Shown here piece by piece: positions 1 through 7,478 of a DNA stretch of 64,000 nucleotides. The first letter of the stretch is position 1; every line of letters begins with the position of its first letter. The position numbers and the translations under genes are program-made. Location: positions 806,001-870,000 of the forward strand of contig JBDXCG010000004.1 of the NCBI GenBank assembly GCA_039980455.1, read 5' to 3'. This DNA comes from CALINF01 sp039980455. Its GTDB lineage: Bacteria; Pseudomonadota; Gammaproteobacteria; Pseudomonadales; Halieaceae. Below the pieces are notes generated by a model. It had not been told where the DNA came from and did no database searches. It worked only from the letters and a program-made list of their open reading frames with translations.

Positions 1-761
1 GGTTTAAAGCCCGTGTCGCAGAGGCCGCCAGCGGCGCGTTTTATCTGTAGCATTGCATTAGCACCGCTCAGCCATATAGCCTGGCTCGACAATGCTTTAG
101 TCAGAGCACCGCCGTCACCGCGCGCTACTTCGCTCAGCAGCAGCTCGAATTCCAGATTGTTTGCTGCAAAGTCTCCGGACAGCCAGCGCAATGTATGTGC
201 ATTGATGGCCTCCAGTGCGCTGATGACCGCAGAGCTGGTATTGCGAGGGTAGTCGCCAAGGCGGGTCGGTTGTTGCCAGAACGTATAAAACTCCTGTGAC
301 CCCAGTGTGGCATTGAAAATGCGTGCCGGCAGCTGGGCGAGCTTTTCGGCGTGGGTAGACTCCAGCAGCTGGGCGATCTCGGTTTCATTCTGGCTGCGTA
401 AATGTGCGATACACGCAGGTGCAAACTGCAGAAATTCCAGCTCTAAAAGTAATCGCTGAGAGGGTGGGGCGAATTTTCCCAGGCTACTATTTCGCTTGCC
501 TACGGTTACCTGTAGCTGACAGCCGGACAACGAGAGGAAGTCCAATGCATCCAGTTTGCCGGGTGCCATCGCAAGCTGGAGCTCCGCGACGGTAGGCGAC
601 CGCAATCGTGCGGGTTCGTGGATTCCGGGCACCTCTGTCGCAAGCGGCCTCGCCAAGCGATCAAGGTATCTTTCAAAGCGTGCGGTATCGCTGTTTTGGC
701 TGCAGGCCGCAACAAGCAAATACAGCGCGATCAGCAAGACGCTAGCCAGGGATCGATACAA
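1..761 (-). CDS. DUF3080-type lipoprotein, partial (3' end outside window)
   Basis: The frame runs off the left edge, so the C-terminus is missing; about 253 residues are visible. The N-terminus is a lipoprotein signal: a hydrophobic stretch ending LLVAACSQ, with Cys as the likely lipidated residue. The body carries the stretch VGKRNSSLGKF followed by PSQRLLLELEFL, which I recognise as the hallmark of the DUF3080 family of gammaproteobacterial lipoproteins. Function is unknown. There is no ATG near the signal peptide. The in-frame TTG at 761 is the only common start codon, and the AAGGAGA upstream (about 777-783) lies rather far away, so the start could be an ATT at 770 or 773. It is divergent from the LolA-like operon. 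Confidence 0.7.
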   Translation of the reverse strand, partial: MYRSLASVLLIALYLLVAACSQNSDTARFERYLDRLARPLATEVPGIHEPARLRSPTVAELQLAMAPGKLDALDFLSLSGCQLQVTVGKRNSSLGKFAPPSQRLLLELEFLQFAPACIAHLRSQNETEIAQLLESTHAEKLAQLPARIFNATLGSQEFYTFWQQPTRLGDYPRNTSSAVISALEAINAHTLRWLSGDFAANNLEFELLLSEVARGDGGALTKALSSQAIWLSGANAMLQIKRAAGGLCDTGFK

Positions 762-933
762 AAGCGAAATAATGGGTCTCCTTGCGCTGGAATAGTGAGT
801 CCGTGGCTGTCCAGTCAGCCTACCTCTTTATACACTGAACTAGGGTACTCGGACTTCGTCAAAACTGGTCACTGACGTTGCTATGCTGTGGCGGTATGAT
901 GAACGTATGGCAATAGACGCGAGAGGCTACGCA

Positions 934-1683
934 ATGCGCACATTGATCTTCGCCATGATAGCAATTTTGCTGTCCGTACCCGCCCAGTCACGCGACGACT
1001 CCGCTCGCGATCTGATTCAGCAGGCGATGGACCATTATCGCGGCCAGACGTCGTACTCAGTCATGACCATGACAATCAATCGGCCCACTTGGCAGCGCAG
1101 TATGACAATGCGAGGCTGGACTGCGGGGGATAAAGAGACGCTGGTACGGGTAACGCAGCCGCGCAAAGACGCTGGTAACGGTACGTTGTCAGTGGACGGC
1201 AATATGTGGACCTACACGCCCAAGATTAATCGAGTTATCAAGGTGCCATCATCCATGATGAGTCAGAATTGGATGGGCAGCGACTTTTCAAATAAAGACA
1301 TTAGCAAGAATACCGATGTAATCGATCAGTATGACCATTCTCTGCTTGAGACATTCGAGCGCGACGGCTTTCAGGTATACGTTATTGAATCTATCCCACA
1401 CGAGGAGGCCGCAGTGGTATGGGGTAAAGAGATTTTTCACATTCGTGAAGACTGGGTGCTGCTGGAGCAGCAATTCTGGGATCAGGATAATGAGTTGGTA
1501 AAAACTCTCAGCGCAGTAGAGGTTAAGCAACTGTCAGGCCGTGCAGTGGCGAGTATCCTGCGCATGACCCAGGAGGGAGTAGCAGACGAATGGACAGAGC
1601 TGCACACGCTCGAGGTCGAGTTTGATATCGAGATGCCTGAAAATGTGTTTACGCTGTCCAATCTGAGAAACCCACGCCAGTGA
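934..1683 (+). CDS. LolA-like outer-membrane lipoprotein-sorting family protein (periplasmic carrier)
   Basis: A 249-residue secreted protein. The start at 934 is chosen over an upstream ATG at 883 because it is preceded by GAGAGG at a 7-base gap and begins a good signal peptide (MRTLIFAMIAILLSVPAQS). The mature part matches the LolA-like 'outer membrane lipoprotein-sorting protein' family (PF17131 type): an amphipathic half-barrel that shields lipid or acyl chains. Visible stretches include NGTLSVDGNMWTYTPKINR and SSMMSQNWMGSDFSNKD. It is the first gene of an operon, overlapping the next gene by 4 bases. Inferred role: periplasmic acceptor for a substrate released by the permease pair. It is not canonical LolA; the substrate is unknown. 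Confidence 0.8.
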   Translation: MRTLIFAMIAILLSVPAQSRDDSARDLIQQAMDHYRGQTSYSVMTMTINRPTWQRSMTMRGWTAGDKETLVRVTQPRKDAGNGTLSVDGNMWTYTPKINRVIKVPSSMMSQNWMGSDFSNKDISKNTDVIDQYDHSLLETFERDGFQVYVIESIPHEEAAVVWGKEIFHIREDWVLLEQQFWDQDNELVKTLSAVEVKQLSGRAVASILRMTQEGVADEWTELHTLEVEFDIEMPENVFTLSNLRNPRQ

Positions 1684-2909
1684 GCGTAACCTGGCGTCTA
1701 GCCTGGCGTAATCTGTGGCGCCATTCACGGAGAACCTGGTTAACCGTGGGGGCGATGATATTTTGCAATGTGTTGTTGGTTTTTCTGATCTCGCTGCAGC
1801 TGGGCTCATACAAAATGATGATCGATAACACGTTGAACGCGTTTACCGGGCACGCCCAGATTCAGCATGTGGCGTATCTTGAGGAGCAGAAAATGCGCCA
1901 GAGCGTGCCAGACGTGGCGGCATTAGCGGCTAGCGTACGAGCGCGGGACGGTGTCGCGGCTGCCTCTGCCAGAGCTGTGGCATTTGCGCTCGCCTCTAGC
2001 GATGAACGCTCCTTCGGTATCCAGATATCAGGTGTTGAGCCTGACTTTGAGCCGGGCGTATCGAGCTTTCCGGGGCTGGTTAGCGAGGGGCGATATCTGT
2101 CGGCTGGCGCTCAAGATGAAATCGTCATCGGATCGATCTTAGCGGAGAATCTGAAAGTAGGCGTGGGTGATGAGCTGACATTCCTGGGCAGTGGGCTGGA
2201 CGGCTCCTTTGCTGCGGCCGTGGCCACAGTGGTTGGGATAGTGACTACGGGTTTTGACGAAGCTGATCGCGGAGTTGCGCAGGTGCCTCTGAGCTGGTTC
2301 CAACAAGTATTCGCGATGGGGGATCATGGCCACGTAGTAGTGATGCGTGCGCAGCACATCGATGCAGTGCCAGTCTTGGTTGAGCAACTGCGTGTCTCTT
2401 TGGCGAGCCAAAGTACGCGTACTGTGCGCGACTGGGATGCGCTGCAGCCAGGGTTAAGGCAGGCGATTGCCTCGGACATGGCCAGCGCCTGGTTTATGTA
2501 TGCGGTACTCATCGTGCTTGTTGCCTTTAGCGTACTCAACACGCAATTGATGTCGGTGCTGGAGAGAACACGTGAATTTGGTGTGATGCTGGCTCTGGGC
2601 ATGCACCCTGGCAAGCTTGCTCGCTTGGTGGGTATAGAGACCCTAATGATGTCATTGTTAGGGCTGCTACTCGGTATTTTGGTGGGCGCAGCACTCACCG
2701 GCTATCTCAGTGTGGTGGGCTTCTATTACCCCGGTATGGAGGAGATGGCGGCTCGTTTTAATTTGCCTGACCGTATGTATCCCGAGATTAGCGTTCTCTC
2801 GTTGTTGTGGGGGCCTCTTATCGTATTTGTGTTCGCACTGCTGGCTGCCGTATATCCCGCGCTCAGGTTGTATCGGTTACTCCCTGTCGCCGCGATGAGG
2901 GCGGTGTGA
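1680..2909 (+). CDS. ABC transporter permease, FtsX/LolC-E (MacB) type, first subunit
   Basis: A 409-residue inner-membrane protein with the topology of the FtsX/MacB_PCD family: one N-terminal transmembrane helix (about residues 18-40), a large periplasmic domain, then three helices in the C-terminal 150 residues. The N-terminal WRLAWRNLWRHSRRT motif is typical of LolC/LolE-like permeases, as is the GHAQIQH stretch after the first helix. It starts with GTG at 1680, overlapping the TGA of the LolA-like gene, and its own TGA overlaps the next ATG, so translation of the three genes is probably coupled. These transporters work by mechanotransmission on a periplasmic client rather than by moving a substrate through the membrane. 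The client here is inferred to be the LolA-like carrier. Confidence 0.85.
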   Translation: MSVTWRLAWRNLWRHSRRTWLTVGAMIFCNVLLVFLISLQLGSYKMMIDNTLNAFTGHAQIQHVAYLEEQKMRQSVPDVAALAASVRARDGVAAASARAVAFALASSDERSFGIQISGVEPDFEPGVSSFPGLVSEGRYLSAGAQDEIVIGSILAENLKVGVGDELTFLGSGLDGSFAAAVATVVGIVTTGFDEADRGVAQVPLSWFQQVFAMGDHGHVVVMRAQHIDAVPVLVEQLRVSLASQSTRTVRDWDALQPGLRQAIASDMASAWFMYAVLIVLVAFSVLNTQLMSVLERTREFGVMLALGMHPGKLARLVGIETLMMSLLGLLLGILVGAALTGYLSVVGFYYPGMEEMAARFNLPDRMYPEISVLSLLWGPLIVFVFALLAAVYPALRLYRLLPVAAMRAV

Positions 2910-4141
2910 TGAGTGCAACTAATACGTTACTTACACTCGCCTGGCGAAATCTTTGGCGCAATTATCGACGCACTTTAATTATGTTGGCGGCCGTATCGGT
3001 GGGTGTGTGGGCGATGATTTTTATGACGGCCATGATGCGAGGTATGACCGATCAGGTCATATTGAACAGCCTTAATCTTTTACCTGGCGAGGTGCAGATC
3101 CATCACGTGGATTACCGCCGTGATCCCAGTGTTGCCAATCGGCTGCCAATGCCGACAGGCGCATTGTTAACTGCCTTGTCAGCGCCGCCCATTGAGGCGT
3201 GGGCTGCACGGGTACGAGTACCGGCAGTTGTTGCCAGTGAGCGCGATAGCCGTGGCGTGGTGTTACTGGGCATCGACCCTGCCACTGAGGCCGAGTTGGG
3301 ATCTCTTCCAGAATCTATCGTGGAGGGGCGGTTTCTTGCAGACAGCAATGACAGAGGGGTGGTGATTGGTGCGAGTCTGGCAAGAAGGCTCGAAACGGAC
3401 CTGGGCAAACGTATTGTGTTGATGTCGCAAGATCCCGCCAACAATGTGGCTGATCGGGGCGCAAGAATCGTGGGTATTTACACAGCCCGTTTGCAGGGCA
3501 GTGAAGACCAGTTTATTTATGCCGGTCGAGCGGCTATGCAGGAGATGCTGAACATTGGCGAGTCAGTCACTGAGATAGCCGCAACCTCGCATGACTATCG
3601 CTTGCTCGGTGCTTGGTACACGCAACTCGTGGGCGTGGCGGGTCCCGATGCCGAAGTACTTCCCTGGCCAGCGCTCGATGCGTTTACGGGTTCCATGCTG
3701 CAAGTGCAGGATGGTTTTGCTCTGGTGTTCATGGTGGTTGTATTCCTGGCGCTGTCTTTTGGCTTGGTGAACACCATGGTGATGGCGGTGTTTGAGCGTG
3801 TGCGCGAAATTGGCCTGATGCAGGCACTGGGCATGCGCCCTGGCTTGATCGTGTTGCAACTTCTGGCCGAAAGCATCTACCTCTTATTGATTGGCCTGTT
3901 GCTTGGCAATGCGCTTGCCTGGCTAACGATTAAGCCATTGGAGTCAGGGATCGATATTTCCAGCGTGGCACAGGGCATGGAGATGATGGCAGTCGGGTCA
4001 ACGTTATATCCGGCGTTGGCTATACAGGACATGCTGCTTTCTACAGTGGTGGTTTTGAGCCTGGGTTTGTTAGCGAGTTTGCTACCTGCCTGGCGGGCAA
4101 CACGCCTGGATCCGATTACGGCATTGGCAAACCATCGTTAG
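2909..4141 (+). CDS. ABC transporter permease, FtsX/LolC-E (MacB) type, second subunit
   Basis: A 410-residue paralogue of the preceding permease. It shares the AWRNLWRNYRRT start, a first helix around residues 22-44, a periplasmic domain opening with PGEVQIHH, and three C-terminal helices including NTMVMAVFERVREIGLMQALG, the coupling-helix region expected to touch the ATPase. The ATG at 2909 overlaps the upstream stop by one base (TGATG). Two unequal permeases in tandem suggest a LolCE-like heterodimer rather than a MacB homodimer. There is no fused ATPase domain; the ATPase is encoded separately downstream. Family assignment is strong, substrate unknown. Confidence 0.85.
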   Translation: MSATNTLLTLAWRNLWRNYRRTLIMLAAVSVGVWAMIFMTAMMRGMTDQVILNSLNLLPGEVQIHHVDYRRDPSVANRLPMPTGALLTALSAPPIEAWAARVRVPAVVASERDSRGVVLLGIDPATEAELGSLPESIVEGRFLADSNDRGVVIGASLARRLETDLGKRIVLMSQDPANNVADRGARIVGIYTARLQGSEDQFIYAGRAAMQEMLNIGESVTEIAATSHDYRLLGAWYTQLVGVAGPDAEVLPWPALDAFTGSMLQVQDGFALVFMVVVFLALSFGLVNTMVMAVFERVREIGLMQALGMRPGLIVLQLLAESIYLLLIGLLLGNALAWLTIKPLESGIDISSVAQGMEMMAVGSTLYPALAIQDMLLSTVVVLSLGLLASLLPAWRATRLDPITALANHR

Positions 4142-4233
4142 TAGGTAAAGGCCTTATAGCGCTTAGATGAAAAGACCAGAATATGGAAATGGACGTGGAA
4201 ATTGTGTGTTTAGAAATAAGAGATGAGTACTGT

Positions 4234-4938
4234 ATGAGTGCAATTCGCTGCAGTGACCTGTGCAAAACATTCAGGCAGGGTGAGCAGGTAATTACAGGTT
4301 TGGATACCGTGTCATTGTCGATAGACGCGGGGGAGTTTCTGTGCCTGTCCGGTCCGTCTGGTTCGGGCAAGACAACCCTGCTTAATGCGCTCGGGGGATT
4401 GGATACGCCTGACTCGGGAGAGATATGGATCGATAGCAAGCGCGTTGACCAACTGTCCAAAGGTGATCTGGCGGACATGAGATTACGCTCAATTGGCTTT
4501 GTCTTTCAGTCTTATAACCTCGTCCCGGTATTGTCAGCGCAAGAGAATATCGAGTTTGTGATGGAAGTGCAGGGCGTGCCTGCTACGCAGCGTCGCCTGC
4601 GCTCAACGGAAGTGTTAGCTGAAGTAGGGCTGGCGGGTTTGGAAAGTCGGTTGCCAGCCGAGCTATCCGGAGGCCAGCAGCAGCGTGTGGCTGTAGCACG
4701 TGCAATTGCCAGTAAGCCAACGCTGGTCTTGGCTGATGAGCCAACGGCTAATCTGGACACGCACAGCGCTGGCCAGTTGATGGATTTGTTTGTCACCCTC
4801 AATCGTGAACGCGGCGTGACTTTTGTCATCGCAACGCACGATGTCCGCGTGATGGGGTACTGTCGTCGGTTAATCAAAATGCGCGATGGAAAAATCGTTA
4901 GCGACGAGCAGCAGGAACCCCACGCTATGGCGCAGTAG
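4234..4938 (+). CDS. ABC transporter ATP-binding protein, LolD/MacB type
   Basis: A 234-residue ATPase with Walker A GPSGSGKTT, Q-loop FVFQSYNLVPVLSAQEN, signature LSGGQQQRVAVARA, Walker B LVLADEPTANLD and switch His in FVIATHD. The set and spacing are typical of the LolD/FtsE/MacB ATPase group. The start at 4234 (MSAIRCSDL) is preferred because the family begins there and an AAGAGA lies upstream; an in-frame ATG at 4183 would add 17 atypical residues. A 92-base gap separates it from the second permease. It should power the two FtsX-type permeases. Confidence 0.88.
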   Translation: MSAIRCSDLCKTFRQGEQVITGLDTVSLSIDAGEFLCLSGPSGSGKTTLLNALGGLDTPDSGEIWIDSKRVDQLSKGDLADMRLRSIGFVFQSYNLVPVLSAQENIEFVMEVQGVPATQRRLRSTEVLAEVGLAGLESRLPAELSGGQQQRVAVARAIASKPTLVLADEPTANLDTHSAGQLMDLFVTLNRERGVTFVIATHDVRVMGYCRRLIKMRDGKIVSDEQQEPHAMAQ

Positions 4939-4940
4939 CG

Positions 4941-6218
4941 ATGATAATCCATCGCCATCTACCCCCGGCCGTACTAGTCTGTACGGTCGCATTCACTGCG
5001 AGCTCAATTGCGGATGTGCCGTTGTTTGATCGTGGTCATGCCAAAGGCCGTTGGCAAACCAGCACTTACCCTAACGATAGCCTGCTACATGATGCGCTGG
5101 GTGACGTGGCTAATGACCAGGGAGCAGAGTTGCGTTTGAACTTGCGTGCGGGTGATCAAGACCCCTGGTCCGTGCAAGCTGACTATCAGCTGCTGGGCCG
5201 CTTTGGTGACACGCAGGATATCGCACGGCAACTGCCCGGATTGCTGTTAGTACCCAATACGCTGCCTGATGATGAGCGCCGCTGGTGGGATCTCACCCAC
5301 ACGATCTCGGATCAAAACGATCGCGAAGTTGTGCAGCGGCTTGATCGCTTACATCTAGACTACACCCGGGACCAAGCGGTGGTTCGTTTCGGCAGGCAGG
5401 CCGTGACGTGGGGCAATGGGCTCATCTATAACCCCATGGATTTTCTCAACCCATTCGACCCAGCGGCTGTGGATACAGAGTACAAATTGGGCGACGACAT
5501 GCTTTACGGGCAATACCTGCTCGATAGCGGTAGTGATGTGCAGTTTGTGTCCGTGGCGCGCCGCGATTTCGACGGCGATGTTAGCGCAGATGTTAGCTCG
5601 ACCGCGCTCAAGTTTCATGGATTCGGCCTCAATCGGGAGTTCGACTTACTGGTGGCAAGGCATTTTGACGAAACTGTCTTGGCCGGTGGCGGTGTGACGA
5701 ATCTTGGCGAGGCCGTGGTGCGTGCCGATCTGGTGCTGACGGATACGCCCAACGAATGGATAACTAGTCTGGTCGTAAACTGGTCGTATTCGTGGGTATG
5801 GGGAGGTAAGAATGTCAGCGCCATATCTGAGTATTATTACAATGGCTTTGGGTTGAGCGGGTCGGACTATAGTCTCGAGGACTTGGCGGGTGATCCGGAT
5901 CTCACGCAGCGAATTATGCGTGGTGAGTTGTTTACGCTGGGTCGTCATTATCTTGCGGGGTCAATACAGGTGGAATGGACGCCGCTTGTGAATCTAACGC
6001 CAAACGTCTTTATAAATCTCGCAGACCAGTCGGCGCTGGCGCAAGTCGTGCTGCAGTGGGATGTGGGTCAGAACTGGCAAATTCTGGGCTCTATTAATGT
6101 TCCCATCGGCCCTGACGGTACCGAATTTGGCGGCTTGAAGTTGGATGAGGGCATGTTCGAGGGGCGCACGCTAGCGGCGGACCCCTCGGGCATCGTTCAA
6201 TTAGCCTACTATTTCTGA
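4941..6218 (+). CDS. Outer-membrane beta-barrel protein of the Lol-like operon
   Basis: A 425-residue predicted outer-membrane protein with an N-terminal signal peptide (cleavage near TASSIA) and a C-terminal Tyr-Tyr-Phe, the terminal aromatic expected for BAM-inserted barrels. Alternating hydrophobic/polar segments run through its length. The stretch VVRFGRQAVTWGNG followed by NPMDFLNPFDP resembles the DUF1302-type barrel signature (GRQ...WG...NP). It starts 2 bases after the ATPase stop, so it belongs to the operon. In the classical Lol pathway the outer-membrane acceptor is the lipoprotein LolB; here a barrel occupies that position. Inferred role: outer-membrane terminus or client of the export route. 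Function is not established. Confidence 0.7.
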   Translation: MIIHRHLPPAVLVCTVAFTASSIADVPLFDRGHAKGRWQTSTYPNDSLLHDALGDVANDQGAELRLNLRAGDQDPWSVQADYQLLGRFGDTQDIARQLPGLLLVPNTLPDDERRWWDLTHTISDQNDREVVQRLDRLHLDYTRDQAVVRFGRQAVTWGNGLIYNPMDFLNPFDPAAVDTEYKLGDDMLYGQYLLDSGSDVQFVSVARRDFDGDVSADVSSTALKFHGFGLNREFDLLVARHFDETVLAGGGVTNLGEAVVRADLVLTDTPNEWITSLVVNWSYSWVWGGKNVSAISEYYYNGFGLSGSDYSLEDLAGDPDLTQRIMRGELFTLGRHYLAGSIQVEWTPLVNLTPNVFINLADQSALAQVVLQWDVGQNWQILGSINVPIGPDGTEFGGLKLDEGMFEGRTLAADPSGIVQLAYYF

Positions 6219-6838
6219 GCGAGCGCTGCCTCGGCGCGTGCTTTCCACGCTGTGATATGAGTGCAAGTTTCCGGCACAGGCTGTCGCACCATGCCGTTGG
6301 CGAACCCTGTGGCGACGAGTAGTTCGATGTCAGCGAAGCTGAAATAGTCACCAGCCATAAACGTTGAGCCAGCCAGATGTTCGTCGATGTGAGGCCACGC
6401 ATTGGCCAGACGCTGTTTTCCGCGCTCAACGAGCTCTGGAATCTGCTCGATATTCACAGGACCGGGAAGAGCGCGGCCTTTGAGGTGCGGATTGCCATTG
6501 CGAAGGACGTCGGCTAACGGCTGAAGTAGGGTGAGGTAGAGCTTGTGTGACCAGCCAACAACGATCGCACGCTCCTCAGCAGACCCACCAAATAGTGGCT
6601 TTTGGGGGAAGGTATCTTCCAGATAAGTGCAGATGCTGGGTATTTCTGTGAGTAGCGCTCCACTATCCAGTATCAGCGCGGGCACTGTGCAAGCTGGATT
6701 GATGCGTCGGTAGTCTTCGCCCAGCTGTTCGGCGGTCATCATATCGATGTGGATAGTTTCCAGCTCAATACCCTTGTAATCCAGGCACATTTGCACGCGT
6801 TGGGGGTTGGGAGCGGGGTCGTAGGTATAAAGCTTCAT
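6209..6838 (-). CDS. Glutathione S-transferase family protein
   Basis: A 209-residue cytosolic protein. The N-terminal thioredoxin-like half begins MKLYTYDPAPNPQRVQMCL and contains the cis-Pro segment CTVPALILDSG and a glutathione-binding LTEIPSICTYLE. The all-alpha C-terminal half includes FMAGDYFSFADIELL, the GST N-capping region. Substrate cannot be inferred. It converges on the beta-barrel gene; the two reading frames overlap by 10 bases at their 3' ends. Confidence 0.88.
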   Translation of the reverse strand: MKLYTYDPAPNPQRVQMCLDYKGIELETIHIDMMTAEQLGEDYRRINPACTVPALILDSGALLTEIPSICTYLEDTFPQKPLFGGSAEERAIVVGWSHKLYLTLLQPLADVLRNGNPHLKGRALPGPVNIEQIPELVERGKQRLANAWPHIDEHLAGSTFMAGDYFSFADIELLVATGFANGMVRQPVPETCTHITAWKARAEAALAQK

Positions 6839-6926
6839 GGAATCTCCAGGCCATTGGTTGTAAGGCTGTCAATGCTATCACTAGTGGTTGGTCAGAACCT
6901 GTGTTTTCCCCGAGGGCATAAGTGGC

Positions 6927-6932
6927 TATAAT
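6927..6932 (+). promoter_or_regulatory. Putative -10 box for the cytochrome c5 gene
   Basis: A perfect TATAAT lies about 30 bases upstream of the cytochrome ATG at 6963. The matching -35 region (6904-6909, TTTTCC) is weak, so promoter strength or activator need is uncertain. Confidence 0.45.
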
Positions 6933-6962
6933 GCGCGCCGTTGAAGGAAAGGAGCGTTACCC

Positions 6963-7385
6963 ATGACCAGATTCATATTTGCCCTGCTTGGCCTGGGCCT
7001 GGCTGTCACTGTTGCAGCGGTTGATCTTACCGATGCCCAGCGCAGCGATATCGAAGCACGTATTAAGCCTATGGGCGAAGTCTGTCTACAAGGCGACACC
7101 AGCTGCGGTGGCGCCGCTGTGGTGGCAAATGCTGGCCCGCGCTCCGGTGAGGATGTATACAACGCGGCCTGCATGGCGTGTCACGCCAGTGGAGTCGCAG
7201 GTGCCCCTAAGCAGGGTGATGCGACCGCATGGGCTGACCGGATTGCCAAGGGCACCGATGTGCTATACGCCAGTGGCGTCAACGGCGTTCCCGGCACGGG
7301 TATGATCGCCAAAGGCGGCTGCATGAACTGCTCGGATGAAGAAATTCACGCGGCGGTAGACTTTATGATTGCCGGTAGCCAGTAG
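6963..7385 (+). CDS. Cytochrome c5 family protein
   Basis: A 140-residue exported class I c-type cytochrome. A signal peptide (MTRFIFALLGLGLAVTVAA) precedes a haem-binding CMACH motif near residue 70. The c5 hallmark GGCMNCSDEE near the C-terminus contributes a second cysteine pair; the axial Met is probably in GTGMIAKGG. A good ribosome site (AAAGGAG) precedes the ATG. The protein should carry electrons in the periplasm between respiratory complexes. It is monocistronic: TATAAT upstream and a strong terminator downstream. Confidence 0.9.
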   Translation: MTRFIFALLGLGLAVTVAAVDLTDAQRSDIEARIKPMGEVCLQGDTSCGGAAVVANAGPRSGEDVYNAACMACHASGVAGAPKQGDATAWADRIAKGTDVLYASGVNGVPGTGMIAKGGCMNCSDEEIHAAVDFMIAGSQ

Positions 7386-7412
7386 GCAGCTACCCACTAG
7401 TTCAGATTGGAA

Positions 7413-7442
7413 ACCGCCGGTGAAAGCCGGCGGTTTTTTTTT
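7413..7442 (+). terminator. Rho-independent terminator after cytochrome c5
   Basis: The stem ACCGCCGG/CCGGCGGT with a short TGAAAG-type loop is followed by a run of nine T residues, 28 bases after the cytochrome stop codon. Confidence 0.9.
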
Positions 7443-7478
7443 GGCTTTCCTTTGGGGTCAATTGGGCAGAAACAGGCG

